Source: Maridesulfovibrio sp. (GTDB taxonomy: Bacteria; Desulfobacterota; Desulfovibrionia; Desulfovibrionales; Desulfovibrionaceae). Taken from it: a DNA stretch of 64,000 bases. Shown here piece by piece: positions 1 to 8,883 of the stretch. The notes under the pieces are model-generated. The model was not told the origin of the DNA. It ran no database searches and was given only the letters and a program-made list of their open reading frames with translations. Positions within the stretch are counted from its first letter, which is position 1. Every line of letters starts with the position of its first letter. The stretch lies in contig NZ_OY780933.1 in the NCBI RefSeq assembly GCF_963676065.1, forward strand, positions 1,600,001-1,664,000, given 5' to 3'. The position numbers were made by a program, and so were the translations under genes.

Positions 1-1
1 G

Positions 2-337
2 AAGATCGGCTACGTCAACCGCCGGGAATGCGAGAAGCAAATAAACGACTGGCTTGATGATGCGGGTCTTTCCGAGAGTGTTTTAAAGCTAAAGCTCGTT
101 TCGCTGCTCGATGCCAAAGAAACCAAGTTTTTTCAAAAGGATGGTCTCGTTAAAACAGCCGTTGAGGTTGAAAATTTAGGAGTTCAGCAGAAGGCTCTCG
201 ACATGGCTATGAAAATGAAGGGCATGTATGCGCCGGAGAAAAAGAAGGTCAGCTTTGAGGATGACGAAGGCAAGCAAGCGGTAGTCGGCTTTTTCGCGAA
301 AGTCATGGGGGTTGATGATGACCCTGCAGGAGATTGA
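2..337 (+). CDS. Phage terminase small subunit (partial, 5' end outside window)
   Basis: The open frame runs from the window edge to a TGA at 335-337 and gives about 111 C-terminal residues. It reads through a segment with a VNRRECEKQINDWL-like helix and then an ALDMAMKMKGMYAPEKK-like segment, which is the pattern I know from terminase small subunits (DNA-recognition partner of the packaging motor). The stop lies inside the next frame, so the two genes overlap by about 26 nt, the usual TerS-TerL arrangement. The call rests on the pattern and on position directly before TerL; the DNA-binding N-terminus is not visible. Confidence 0.72.
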   Translation, partial: KIGYVNRRECEKQINDWLDDAGLSESVLKLKLVSLLDAKETKFFQKDGLVKTAVEVENLGVQQKALDMAMKMKGMYAPEKKKVSFEDDEGKQAVVGFFAKVMGVDDDPAGD

Positions 338-1826
338 ACAGAACGTCCATAGCAAGAAATGGAGACTTGAGAACCTTTACTACATCAAGGACGTAAAGGG
401 CCAAGAGATCAAGTTCAAGCCCAACTGGGCACAGTCTCGTTTCAACAAGGACGCTCACTCTCGAAACATCATCCTGAAGGCAAGACAGCTGGGGTTGACA
501 ACATTTGCTTGTATCGACGCCTTAGACGACTGCCTGTTTAAGAAAAATTTTAAGGCTGGGATCATCGCCCACGTAAAGGAAGATGCCCACGAGTTCTTTG
601 AAGACAAGATTCAGTTTGCCTACGACAGACTGCCCGAAGAAATAAGGGCGGCGAATCCGGCAACTACCGACAAGGCAGGAAAGCTGGCCTTTGCAAACGG
701 CTCCTCGATCAGGGTTTCGACCTCGTTTCGTTCAGGGACACTGCAAAGGCTGCATGTCTCCGAGTTCGGTAAAATCTGTGCCCAGTATCCCAAGAAGGCC
801 AAGGAGATCATCACCGGGGCCTTAAACGCAGTTCATACCGGGATGCGTGTGGACATTGAGTCTACTGCTGAAGGTCGCCTCGGCAAGTTCTACGAACTGT
901 GTACCGAGGCTGAGAATCTTCAGCTTTCAGGCGGCAAACTGACAGATGAAGATTTTAAGTTCTGGTTCTTTTCATGGTTTCAGCATCCGGAATACCGGCT
1001 TGATCCACACGGGGTGCAGATCACCAAGGAGATGCAGGACTACTTCGCCAAGGTCGAAGCGGAAACTGGCATCACCTTAGAGCCTGAACAAAAGGCCTGG
1101 TACGTCAAAAGGTACGCGGTTCTTGGTGACGACATGAAGCAGGAGTTTCCGTCCACTCCTGCCGAAGCTTTTGAACAGACGATTCAGGGGGCTTACTTCT
1201 CCAGTCAGTTCCAGAAGATTCGGAAAGAAGGACGGATTTGCCGGGTTCCGGTTCAGGGCGGAGTGTCCGTCGACACATACTGGGATCTTGGGATGAACGA
1301 TGTAATGGCAATCTGGTTTGTTCAGGTCATTGGCCGGGAGTGCAGACTGGTCGATTACTACGAAAATTCCGGCGAAGGCTTGGAATTTTACGCCAGAGTC
1401 CTTCAGGAAAAGAGGGTTGAGAGAGATTTCTTCTACGGGACTCACTACGGGCCTCACGACTTGGAGGTCCGGGAATTGGGAACCGGGATAAGCAGGATTA
1501 AGCGGGCTGGGCAGCTTGGGATTGATTTTCAAGTAGTCCCAAGGGTTGGACAGAAGTCAGACTCCATTGAAGCTGCTCGTAATGCACTAAGTCTTTGTTG
1601 GTTTGATGATGAGCATTGCTCACTGGGTATTCAGAGACTGGAAGGATACCGCAAGAAATTTAACGACGTGCTCGGGACTTATTCATCACAGCCCCTGCAC
1701 GACATCTGCTCAAACGGAGCAGATGCATTTCAGCAGCTTGCAATGGCCTGCCCGCTGTTTAGCGGCAGAGGACGAGGGTTCAAGTCCCGCCCAATCAAAA
1801 AAGTTTCAAGGAGAGGATGGACATAA
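312..1826 (+). CDS. Phage terminase large subunit (packaging ATPase/nuclease)
   Basis: Packages phage DNA into procapsids by ATP hydrolysis and cuts the concatemer. The 504-residue length is normal for TerL. A terminase-type Walker A-like segment (KARQLGLTT, residues 56-64) is followed by a Walker B-like LHVSEF (147-152), then a C-terminal RNase H-like nuclease domain whose first acidic motif is DLG at about residue 325. The frame can start at TTG 312, ATG 315 or ATG 318; a GGGG run at 307-310 sits close upstream, so ATG 318 is also plausible. It overlaps the small subunit upstream and the portal gene downstream by 10 nt, so the packaging genes are translationally coupled. Confidence 0.9.
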   Translation: MMMTLQEIEQNVHSKKWRLENLYYIKDVKGQEIKFKPNWAQSRFNKDAHSRNIILKARQLGLTTFACIDALDDCLFKKNFKAGIIAHVKEDAHEFFEDKIQFAYDRLPEEIRAANPATTDKAGKLAFANGSSIRVSTSFRSGTLQRLHVSEFGKICAQYPKKAKEIITGALNAVHTGMRVDIESTAEGRLGKFYELCTEAENLQLSGGKLTDEDFKFWFFSWFQHPEYRLDPHGVQITKEMQDYFAKVEAETGITLEPEQKAWYVKRYAVLGDDMKQEFPSTPAEAFEQTIQGAYFSSQFQKIRKEGRICRVPVQGGVSVDTYWDLGMNDVMAIWFVQVIGRECRLVDYYENSGEGLEFYARVLQEKRVERDFFYGTHYGPHDLEVRELGTGISRIKRAGQLGIDFQVVPRVGQKSDSIEAARNALSLCWFDDEHCSLGIQRLEGYRKKFNDVLGTYSSQPLHDICSNGADAFQQLAMACPLFSGRGRGFKSRPIKKVSRRGWT

Positions 1827-4030
1827 TGCAGACAGCTCTACCTCAAGCAGTCACAGGCCAACCTACGGGGTTTAAGAAAGGGATGCTGTCCGTAATTCCC
1901 AATTCTGTTCTTGAGGAGCAGGAGAAGGCAGAGGCGCAGCGTAGAACAGACTTACGTCAATCCCGTCCTGAAATAGTGGGTCTTGCTGCTCATGTCCGTA
2001 CTTCTTGGCAGGCGGCTAAACAGGCCAAGCAGCCCATTGAAAAGCGCATGATCGAATGTGCCCGCGCTCGGAAGGGCGAATATGATCCGATGGATTTGGC
2101 GGAGATCCAGTCTACCGGAGGGTCAGAGGTCTATATGATGCTTGTTGACGAAAAGTGCAGCGGTGCGGCCTCATGGATACGGGATATTCTCATGCAGCCG
2201 GGTGAGGAGCCATGGGGGATTGACCCAACTCCTATGCCGGACCTTCCGCCTGAAATAGCTGAAGACATAGCAAAGCAGGTTCAAATTGAGGCTATGCAGA
2301 TGCTTCAGTCTGACGTGGAGATGTACCAGCAGATAACCGGACAGCAGGCTACACACCAGGACGTAGAAGATCGGCTCCGCGACATTCAGCCGCAGATTAT
2401 GGAGCGGTTCAAGACTCTTTATGACGATAACCTCCGAGCTATTACCAAAGAAGCCAAGAAGAGAGCTGACCGCGCAGAAGCTAAGATGCGGGATATAGCT
2501 GTTGAATCCAATTTTAAAGACGCTCTTGACGAGATGATTGAGGACATTGTCGAACAGCCCGCAGGGTTCATTTACGGTCCGCTGGTTGTTCGCAAGAAGC
2601 AGCTCGAATGGAGGCAGGACGAAACAGGAAAATCTCATCCTCATGTGGCTGAAAAGCTGGTTCTGACCTTCAGAAGAATTTCTCCATTTGATGTTTATCC
2701 CGGTCCTTCAGCCACCAGCATCGAGGACGGAGACATCATTGTCCGTCACCGTATGAGTCGTAAGGCTTTGAGTTCTATGATCGGAGTGAAAAGTTTTGAC
2801 GACGACGCAATACGGCAGGTTCTGGACCATTATAGCTCCGGCATGACCAACTGGCTTGCCATGGACAACGAAACTACTCGTGAACAACTCGAAGACCGTG
2901 GACAGGTTGTTTCCGACCCTTCCGGTAAAATCGACGTGCTGCAATATTTTGGAAGTGTACAGGGACGTATGCTCATTATGCACGGGGTTCCGACTGAACG
3001 TATTCCTGATCCTTTTGCGGAATATGATGCGGAGGTTTGGTTGTGCGGTTCCTATGTCCTCAAAGCGACCCTTAACGCTGATCCGCTGGGCCGCAAACCT
3101 ATCTACAAAGCCAGCTTTCGCAACGTAGCCGGTTCTTTCTGGGGGCGTGGAATCCCTGAATTGATCCGGGATTGTCAGCGTACCGCAAACGCCACTGTGC
3201 GCAGCATGATCAATAATATGGGACTGGCTTCCGGTCCTATGGTTGGTGTTGATGTTAGCGCTATGGACCCCGGCGAAGACCTGACTGAACTCCATCCTTG
3301 GAAAATCTTTCAATTCAACATGGAGAACAAACCTTCCGGGCAGGCTCCGCTCTGGTTTTTCCAGCCTAATTCAAATGTGGGCGAACTGATGAAGACCTAT
3401 GAATTTTTTTCCAATGAAGCAGACAACAAGTCCGGGGTTCCCAAATACTCATATGGCACCGGTAAGACTCAGGGCGCAGCGGGAACCAGTTCCGGACTTG
3501 CAATGCTTATCAGCAACGCTGCCCGAGGAATCAAGGGTGTTATCCGCAACATGGACAAGGGAACAATCAGACCGCCGGTTGAAGCCCTTTTCGACTGGGT
3601 GATGCTTTATCAGCCTGATCCTGCGTTGCAGGGCGATTGTAAGATAGTTGCTCGTGGATCGTCCGCACTGGTTGCCAAAGAGCAGCAGGCCGTGCGCCGC
3701 AATGAGGCTATGCAAATCATTCTGAATAGTCCGGCAGTCCTGAATATGATCGGACCTGAAGGACTGGCCGAGTTCCTTCGGGGATTTTTTCAGGCTCTGG
3801 ATATTGGTGCTGACGAGATTGTCCCGCGTAAGGAAGTCATAGCCGCTCAGAACAACAAGGACATGATCATCCAGCAGCTGTCCGCGCAAAATCAACAGCT
3901 TCAGCAAGTTCTTGGCGGTGGGCAAGCCCCGCAAGGACAGCCTCAACAACAGCTACCCATGGGAAGGGCAGTAGATGACGCCGGAGCCGTACAGGGCGGT
4001 ATGGAAGCAAATCTTTTTCCCGGAGGATAA
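1817..4030 (+). CDS. Phage portal protein
   Basis: Forms the ring at the capsid vertex through which DNA enters and leaves. The 737 residues begin after a good ribosome binding site (AAGGAGAGG at about 1808-1816) that lies inside the end of the TerL gene. The protein is acidic and helix-rich in the first third (residues about 100-250, with a predicted coiled-coil stretch) and ends in a glutamine-rich low-complexity tail, as many podovirus portals do. Identity rests on size, position directly after TerL and general resemblance of the central region (for example the segment around GRGIPELIRDCQRTANATVR) to large podoviral portals. The exact family is not certain. Confidence 0.82.
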   Translation: MDIMQTALPQAVTGQPTGFKKGMLSVIPNSVLEEQEKAEAQRRTDLRQSRPEIVGLAAHVRTSWQAAKQAKQPIEKRMIECARARKGEYDPMDLAEIQSTGGSEVYMMLVDEKCSGAASWIRDILMQPGEEPWGIDPTPMPDLPPEIAEDIAKQVQIEAMQMLQSDVEMYQQITGQQATHQDVEDRLRDIQPQIMERFKTLYDDNLRAITKEAKKRADRAEAKMRDIAVESNFKDALDEMIEDIVEQPAGFIYGPLVVRKKQLEWRQDETGKSHPHVAEKLVLTFRRISPFDVYPGPSATSIEDGDIIVRHRMSRKALSSMIGVKSFDDDAIRQVLDHYSSGMTNWLAMDNETTREQLEDRGQVVSDPSGKIDVLQYFGSVQGRMLIMHGVPTERIPDPFAEYDAEVWLCGSYVLKATLNADPLGRKPIYKASFRNVAGSFWGRGIPELIRDCQRTANATVRSMINNMGLASGPMVGVDVSAMDPGEDLTELHPWKIFQFNMENKPSGQAPLWFFQPNSNVGELMKTYEFFSNEADNKSGVPKYSYGTGKTQGAAGTSSGLAMLISNAARGIKGVIRNMDKGTIRPPVEALFDWVMLYQPDPALQGDCKIVARGSSALVAKEQQAVRRNEAMQIILNSPAVLNMIGPEGLAEFLRGFFQALDIGADEIVPRKEVIAAQNNKDMIIQQLSAQNQQLQQVLGGGQAPQGQPQQQLPMGRAVDDAGAVQGGMEANLFPGG

Positions 4031-4033
4031 GTG

Positions 4034-4282
4034 ATGTTTTTTCCCCACAATAAAAAAGATTCCCATAACAAGACTCAGATTGCACACGCTCTATGCTCAG
4101 TAGCTGAAAGTCATGGAGGGAAGTTCATCATCAAGGAAATCGAAAAAGAACGGGAGAATTTGCACAGACAGATGGAATCAGCCCCGACCGACCTTTTCCC
4201 CATGATGCAGGGGAAGTGTCAGGCTTACACCGAGATACTGAAAGCGTTTGAAGTTGCGGAGGAGATCCGCCGTAATGCTTAA
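4034..4282 (+). CDS. Small phage protein of unknown function
   Basis: An 82-residue acidic/basic helical protein starting directly after the portal stop (TAA at 4028-4030, then GTG-ATG). I do not recognise a family. The sequence is rich in Lys/Glu with an EIEKERENLHRQME-like helix, suggesting a helical bundle or coiled coil. Start could be GTG 4031 or ATG 4034; the portal 3' end GGAGG at 4021-4025 serves as ribosome binding site. It is the last gene before a non-coding stretch. Confidence 0.6.
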   Translation: MFFPHNKKDSHNKTQIAHALCSVAESHGGKFIIKEIEKERENLHRQMESAPTDLFPMMQGKCQAYTEILKAFEVAEEIRRNA

Positions 4283-4306
4283 GGAATAAATTTCAATGGC
4301 AAGGCC

Positions 4307-4415
4307 CCCTGAACACATGGAACAGAGAGCCTTGCGCGGTTCGGGCTGGATAGCCCGGTGTGGCAACCTAAACTATCCAACACCCGACCTCGCAAGTCAA
4401 TCTCCATGCTCAGGG
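4307..4415 (+). ncRNA. Putative structured RNA (long imperfect hairpin)
   Basis: Five helices nest without conflict: CCCTGA 4307-4312 with TCAGGG 4410-4415; CATGG 4316-4320 with CCATG 4404-4408; CTTGCG 4331-4336 with CGCAAG 4391-4396; TCGGG 4341-4345 with CCCGA 4383-4387; TGGATAG 4347-4353 with CTATCCA 4373-4379, closing a 19-nt loop. It lies in the about 300-nt gap between the small gene after portal and the scaffold gene. I know no RNA family that matches. A 53-codon ORF (ATG 4296 to TGA 4457, weak AAGGA at 4281-4285) overlaps it, but its product looks unlike a protein. Function is unknown: transcript processing, translational control of the scaffold/coat genes, or a packaging-related RNA are all possible. 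Confidence 0.45.
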
Positions 4416-4419
4416 CCCA

Positions 4420-4556
4420 CATTAACCCTCATGACCGGGAATACCGGACAGTTTTGAACAGCATTGAGCGGAACACCTGCATTAACCGGGAGACTCGGCA
4501 AGCCAAAGCCGAACACCTCACCGGGTAGGCTCTGTAAAATGACCGGACAAAGCTGA
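4420..4556 (+). other. Non-coding leader with short repeats before the scaffold gene
   Basis: This stretch carries repeated words: CATTAACC at 4420-4427 and 4480-4487; GAACACCT at 4471-4478 and 4511-4518; several ACCGG motifs. Small hairpins are possible (CCGG 4435-4438 with CCGG 4444-4447; TCGGC 4495-4499 with GCCGA 4508-4512). No convincing gene lies here on either strand. It probably continues the structured RNA just upstream into the leader of the scaffold gene. Confidence 0.35.
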
Positions 4557-4580
4557 ATGGCTCTCGAAGGAGTTGTACTT

Positions 4581-5618
4581 ATGTCCAAGGATAAATTTGA
4601 AGGAATGCCCGCGCAGGTTCGCGCACTGGGTGAACTGGCCGACGAGGAAGAAGCTCGCATGCGTGATGAAAGGAAGACCGGGGATGACAATCCTGATCAG
4701 GCTCCCGGAGAGCAGCAGCCTCATTCTCCCGCTGATCCTAAGCCCAAGCCTGAACCGCAGCCCGGCGAAAACTGGGAACAGAAGTTTTATACCCTTCAGG
4801 GAAAGTACAACTCAGAGGTTCCGAGGCTCCATGCTGACAATCGCGAACTGTCCAATCAGCTCATGTCTATCCGTGAGGAAATGACAGAACTGAAAGGACA
4901 ACTTGAAGAAAGCCGGAAAGCCCCGGAAGGACCCGCCGCATCAAAACCGAGCAGTGTCGACAAACTCAACCCTGAAAGCTTTGGCGATTACGGGCCGGAG
5001 ATTGTCGAGATTGTAAACACTCTGAACGGCTATGTTGACGCTTTCCAGAATCAAGGAACCCTCGTCAACAAACAGGCTGAAACAATCCGCACCCTGCAAT
5101 CACAGATTCAGGGAGTTCAGGAGACTCAGGGACAACAGGCACAAGCCACTTTTGGTGAAAAGCTGACCAAGAAGTGTGCTGAATGGGAACGGTTGAATAC
5201 CGATCCTGACTTTAATTCCTGGCTGGACGAAAACGGATTCAGGGAAACCTTGAATCAGCATGCCCAGAATGGTGACGTAATAAGGACAGCAAAGCTGTTC
5301 AATCGTTACCTGACTGAATCTGGCAAAGCCCCTGCAGCCCCCAAAACCCCTCCCGAAGAAGAGCAGGTTAAAAAACCTGCTCAGCCCGATCTTGAGGAGC
5401 ACCTTGCACCTCAGGTCAATGGAGGGGGAACTCCTCCCGCTGACGCTCCGACCTTCTCAAATGGTGACATTCAGGTGTTCTTCCAGAGATGGTCACAGGC
5501 TGAAGCAGGAGGCGGTTATCCGTTTGAAGCGTGTGGAAAGCTGATCAGCTCCGGTGAAGATGCGGCCAAACTTGATTACGAAATATCCCGCGCAAACAAA
5601 GAAGGGCGTATCCGATAG
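4581..5618 (+). CDS. Phage scaffolding (capsid assembly) protein
   Basis: Likely guides coat-protein assembly and then leaves the procapsid. The 345-residue protein is very acidic and rich in Pro, Glu and Gln; a coiled-coil region (about residues 70-115, NRELSNQLMSIREEM-like) is followed by a second one around 165-190. This composition and the position immediately before the coat gene are typical of podoviral scaffolds. The frame is open from 4557, but ATG 4581 is preferred because GAAGGAG at 4566-4572 lies 8 nt before it. No protease domain is seen. Confidence 0.75.
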   Translation: MSKDKFEGMPAQVRALGELADEEEARMRDERKTGDDNPDQAPGEQQPHSPADPKPKPEPQPGENWEQKFYTLQGKYNSEVPRLHADNRELSNQLMSIREEMTELKGQLEESRKAPEGPAASKPSSVDKLNPESFGDYGPEIVEIVNTLNGYVDAFQNQGTLVNKQAETIRTLQSQIQGVQETQGQQAQATFGEKLTKKCAEWERLNTDPDFNSWLDENGFRETLNQHAQNGDVIRTAKLFNRYLTESGKAPAAPKTPPEEEQVKKPAQPDLEEHLAPQVNGGGTPPADAPTFSNGDIQVFFQRWSQAEAGGGYPFEACGKLISSGEDAAKLDYEISRANKEGRIR

Positions 5619-5649
5619 CCCTTAGCGCGGCCCTCAAGCGAGGTCATAT

Positions 5650-6567
5650 ATGGCTTTTCCTGTAAACGGTGTCCCGTCTCATAGCGGGACCAACATCCCG
5701 GTAATCTTTTCGGGCAAACTGCTCGTAAAGTTCTACGGCGCTTCGATTCTGACTCATATCTCAAACACAGACTATGAGGGCGAGATCAAAGACAAGGGCG
5801 ATACTGTAAAAATCCGGCTGACCCCGGACATCACCATTAACGACTACGAGAAGGGAACCCCTCTCGTTTATGAAAACCCGAACTCGGCTACTGTCGACCT
5901 GCTGATTGATCAGGGCAAGTACTACGGCGTCAACATCTTTGACGTCGATAAGGCTCAGTCTGACTACGAGTTCATGGATAAGTGGGCTGAAGATGCCAGT
6001 GAGCAAATGAAGATCGTCATTGATACTGATGTTCTTTCTGCTATTCCCGCTGACGCTCATGCAAGCAACATCGGCGCAACAGCTGGTGCGCAGTGCGGAA
6101 ACATCAACCTCGGAACTGCTGGCGCTCCTGTAGAACTAACCAAGGCCAATGTGCTCGATAAAATCGTTGAGTGCGGACAGATCCTTTCTGAACAGAAAGC
6201 GCCTGCCACTGGCCGTTGGATGGGCATCCCTCCGTGGATGAAGACCCGTGCGCTGCTCTCTGACCTCAAGGACGCCTCCCTCACTGGTGATGGTCAGTCC
6301 TCTCTGCGTTCCGGGCGTTTGGGCGTTATCGGGGATTTTACTCTGTATGAATCCCTGAACATTAAGCATGTGGTTGACGGCACTGACAATTGTGCTTCCA
6401 TTCCCTTCGGACACAAAAGCGGACTGACTTTCGCTTCTCAGCTGGTCAAGAATGAAACCCTCAAAAACCCCACCGACTTCGGAGATATTCTTCGTGGTCT
6501 GCAGGTTTACGGTTTTGAAGTGATCAAGCCTGAAGTCATGGGCGTTCTGTACGCAACCGGTAAATAG
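5650..6567 (+). CDS. Major capsid (coat) protein
   Basis: A 305-residue protein preceded by a CGAGGT ribosome binding site at 5639-5644. The sequence is consistent with an HK97-fold coat protein: an N-terminal arm, a segment rich in beta structure (KGDTVKIRLTPDITINDY-like), a region with DVDKAQSDYEFMDKWAEDASEQM, and a C-terminal P-domain region. It resembles coat proteins annotated in podovirus-like prophages. Placement between scaffold and head-tail adaptor genes supports this, and no other gene in the window is a better coat candidate. It is followed by a strong hairpin that may set higher stability or partial termination. Confidence 0.82.
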   Translation: MAFPVNGVPSHSGTNIPVIFSGKLLVKFYGASILTHISNTDYEGEIKDKGDTVKIRLTPDITINDYEKGTPLVYENPNSATVDLLIDQGKYYGVNIFDVDKAQSDYEFMDKWAEDASEQMKIVIDTDVLSAIPADAHASNIGATAGAQCGNINLGTAGAPVELTKANVLDKIVECGQILSEQKAPATGRWMGIPPWMKTRALLSDLKDASLTGDGQSSLRSGRLGVIGDFTLYESLNIKHVVDGTDNCASIPFGHKSGLTFASQLVKNETLKNPTDFGDILRGLQVYGFEVIKPEVMGVLYATGK

Positions 6568-6580
6568 TAACAACTAAGCA

Positions 6581-6604
6581 GGGGAGTCGTTAGTTCGGCT
6601 CCCC
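6581..6604 (+). terminator. Hairpin after the coat gene
   Basis: A 9-bp stem (GGGGAGTCG 6581-6589 with CGGCTCCCC 6596-6604, one G-T pair) with loop TTAGTT, then TTAATT. The short T run suggests partial termination or a 3' stabilising hairpin rather than a full stop, since late genes continue downstream. Confidence 0.6.
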
Positions 6605-6619
6605 TTAATTGGAGTAAAT

Positions 6620-7111
6620 ATGGCTGAAGTAAGTTTCCTTATACGTGATGATGGCGTGGTTTTCCCTTTCGATGAGAGGACTGCCGGGCGCAAAGATATG
6701 CGGCTCATGTCCAAAGCAGAAATGGAGCGTTATCGGACAAGCCTGAAACCGGACGGCAAGAAGTTTGTGGCTGATCCTTCCGCAGCAAGTGCAGCAGAAC
6801 TGGTTGAGTCTGATCTGGCTATCAATCTTTATAACGGCGAATACCTGGAATCCACCCCGGAGAATCTCAAGACTCCCGGTGTAATTGTCCTGACTGCTAA
6901 ACAGGCCGAGATTGCGCAGGCTGTGAAGGATGAACTCGATAAGGAAGAAGCCGAGGACGTACAGTCTGCGGCTGATAATTCCGACAACCTCGAATCCATG
7001 ACCGTAATGCAGCTTCGCAGCCATGCTAAGGCCAGATTCAACCTCGACATGCCTAACACCATCAAGAAGGCCGAGGCCATCGCCATTATCAGGGCCAAGA
7101 CCGGCGTATAG
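6620..7111 (+). CDS. Phage protein with C-terminal HeH/SAP-like domain
   Basis: 163 residues with ribosome binding site GGAG at 6610-6613. The first half is unrecognised. The last about 37 residues (from ESMTVMQLRSHAK) have the spacing of a small helix-extended-helix domain of the SAP/LEM/Rho-N kind often found at the end of phage head-completion proteins, which may bind nucleic acid. It sits between coat and adaptor genes, where head-tail joining or decoration proteins are expected. The role is inferred only from position and this domain-like tail. Confidence 0.6.
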   Translation: MAEVSFLIRDDGVVFPFDERTAGRKDMRLMSKAEMERYRTSLKPDGKKFVADPSAASAAELVESDLAINLYNGEYLESTPENLKTPGVIVLTAKQAEIAQAVKDELDKEEAEDVQSAADNSDNLESMTVMQLRSHAKARFNLDMPNTIKKAEAIAIIRAKTGV

Positions 7112-7114
7112 TCC

Positions 7115-7783
7115 ATGAAAGCCTCAACAATCATAAACAGGGTCCGCAAAGACCTGCACGACGCTGACGGGATCAGGTGGACGGACGACGATATGTTCGA
7201 CTACCTGACCTCGGCGTGTCGTGAGCTCGTCAGTTTGCGGCCTGATACAAGAGCCGTTACCGAATCGGTCAAACTGGCTGCGGGTTCTACCAGACAGACA
7301 ATTCCTGCCGGAGGATTCCGTTTGCTGGATATAGTGCGAAATATGGGTGCTGACGGTGAAACTCCAGGTTATCCGGTTCAGATTACTGACCGTGATGCCT
7401 TGGATGACGCCAACACCTCTTGGCATATGGACGATCCTGAGGACGAAATCGACAACTTCACATTTGATGACACCAACCCCACGGTTTTTTATGTGACTCC
7501 GCCGCCGGCGGATTCGGTGTTTGTTGAGATGGTTTACTCCAAGTCTCCGGCCAGAATCGAGGACATGGGTGATCCAATTGTAGTTGATGAGGCCTACGAG
7601 GGAACCATCCGTAAATACATGATGCACCGGGCTTTTTGTACTGACGATGCCGCTCCTACTGATTTTCAGAAGGCAGCTCAGTACCTGAGTCAGTTTTATC
7701 TCTCTTTGGGAGAGGAAGCCAAGGCCAAGATTGCCTTCACTCCTAACCGACAGCTGCAACCATATAGCGGGCAAGGTGCGTAA
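7115..7783 (+). CDS. Head-tail adaptor-like protein (DUF6682-like)
   Basis: 222 residues. The N-terminus (ASTIINRVRKDLHDADGIRWTDDDMFDYL...) matches the pattern of the phage adaptor family I know as DUF6682: an N-terminal helix, a W-T/S-D-x-E/D turn, then alternating strands and a VEMVYSKSPA-like segment. Such proteins dock to the portal ring and connect it to the tail. It follows the previous gene by 3 nt and its stop overlaps the next start (TAATG), so translation is coupled. Confidence 0.7.
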   Translation: MKASTIINRVRKDLHDADGIRWTDDDMFDYLTSACRELVSLRPDTRAVTESVKLAAGSTRQTIPAGGFRLLDIVRNMGADGETPGYPVQITDRDALDDANTSWHMDDPEDEIDNFTFDDTNPTVFYVTPPPADSVFVEMVYSKSPARIEDMGDPIVVDEAYEGTIRKYMMHRAFCTDDAAPTDFQKAAQYLSQFYLSLGEEAKAKIAFTPNRQLQPYSGQGA

Positions 7784-8451
7784 TGGCTGTTAAGTGGAAA
7801 GAGTTCGAGTCATATATCAAGCCGGATATGACCGGGTGCCCCCGCAAGGTTGTAGCTGACGCTGCGAGAAGGGCGGCTATTGAGTTCTGTGAGGAAACGC
7901 AGCTTTGGGAAATGGTCAGCGAACCAAGTGCGATTATTGGCGGTCATGCTGTGTATACGCCGGATGCCCCGGATGACGCAGAGGTAACAGCAATCATTAA
8001 AGCTGTATTTGTCCGTAGAGACGAGCAGGGCAACGAGCTTAGCAGGACTGAGCTTCAACCACTGAATGATTCCGATCTATCCAGAATGGGCAATTGGGAA
8101 TCGTTGAAAGACCGGGCGCCCCGCTACTATCGCACCTATGAACCTGCCCGGGTGCAGTTGATTCCTGCGCCTACTGAAACGTTGACGGACGCTTTGGTTA
8201 TGACCGTGGCGGTCAAGCCCGCACACAACGCAAAGACATGCCCGCAGTTTCTTTTGTCTTCACATGCCGCGGCCATCGGGTTCGGAGCGAAAAGGGATTT
8301 GGCGTCCATACCAAATAAGACTTGGTCTAATCTCGGAAAGGTGGATTCTTACCGCAGAGAATTTCAAAACAAAATAAACATGTCTCGCCGCAACAAGAAC
8401 ACAGCGAATTCTCGCAAGTCGCTGAGAGTGCAGGCCATACGATTTATTTAA
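7783..8451 (+). CDS. Probable head-tail connector/tail protein
   Basis: 222 residues, starting in a TAATG overlap with the previous gene. The layout (an N-terminal DAARRAAIEFCEETQLW helix, then beta-rich centre with RYYRTYEPARVQLIPAPTE, and a basic C-terminal helix) is like a second adaptor or tail tube protein A in podoviruses, where two ring proteins follow the coat gene. I cannot name the family. The C-terminal about 40 residues are strongly basic (SRRNKNTANSRKSLR), which could contact DNA in the channel. Confidence 0.6.
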   Translation: MAVKWKEFESYIKPDMTGCPRKVVADAARRAAIEFCEETQLWEMVSEPSAIIGGHAVYTPDAPDDAEVTAIIKAVFVRRDEQGNELSRTELQPLNDSDLSRMGNWESLKDRAPRYYRTYEPARVQLIPAPTETLTDALVMTVAVKPAHNAKTCPQFLLSSHAAAIGFGAKRDLASIPNKTWSNLGKVDSYRREFQNKINMSRRNKNTANSRKSLRVQAIRFI

Positions 8452-8460
8452 GGAGAGCAT

Positions 8461-8883
8461 ATGCCGTTCACCAAGAATGAGAACAATAAAATTTTGGATA
8501 TGTATCTGCGCGGGGAGGCAATAACTCCGCCCGAAAGCCTCTACTTGGGGCTGTTCACCGCAGATACCGGACTGGCCGACAACGATCTGACTGTGGCTCA
8601 GGAAATTGAGTACGGCAACTACAGCCGGGTCAAAGTGCGTGACGCTGTGACTCAGACAACTTCGGCAGCTGTTAACGGCGAGTCAGTCAACGAAACCGCA
8701 TATGTATTCCCCGTGGCAACATCCCCCGGCGGTACTCCAACCCATGCAGTTCTACTGGATGCATCAACCGACGGTAATGTTATCGCGTTCGGCGCGCTGG
8801 CAATGATCGGTGGTTCCCGGCCTCTTGAGGCTGGCTTGGGGTTCGCCCTTGATCTGAATCAGGTGAAATGGAGCATGAGCTAA
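8461..8883 (+). CDS. Small phage structural protein (LYLGLFTA-type)
   Basis: 140 residues preceded by AAGGAGAG at 8451-8458. It carries the ESLYLGLFTADTG motif and the YSRVKVRDA...VFPVAT pattern typical of a widespread family of small phage virion proteins, usually annotated as tail fibre-associated or decoration proteins. Exact role is unknown. Its stop overlaps the next gene's start (TAATG), so it is part of the late operon. Confidence 0.6.
   Translation: MPFTKNENNKILDMYLRGEAITPPESLYLGLFTADTGLADNDLTVAQEIEYGNYSRVKVRDAVTQTTSAAVNGESVNETAYVFPVATSPGGTPTHAVLLDASTDGNVIAFGALAMIGGSRPLEAGLGFALDLNQVKWSMS

Noticed and set aside
4331-4396. tRNA-like interpretation of the structured RNA
   Set aside because: GGTTCGGGC looks like a T-loop word, but no cloverleaf or anticodon arm can be drawn.
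4296-4457. 53-codon ORF over the structured RNA
   Set aside because: Weak ribosome binding site, and Arg/Pro/Gly-rich unnatural product; the base-pairing explains the sequence better. Kept only as an alternative.
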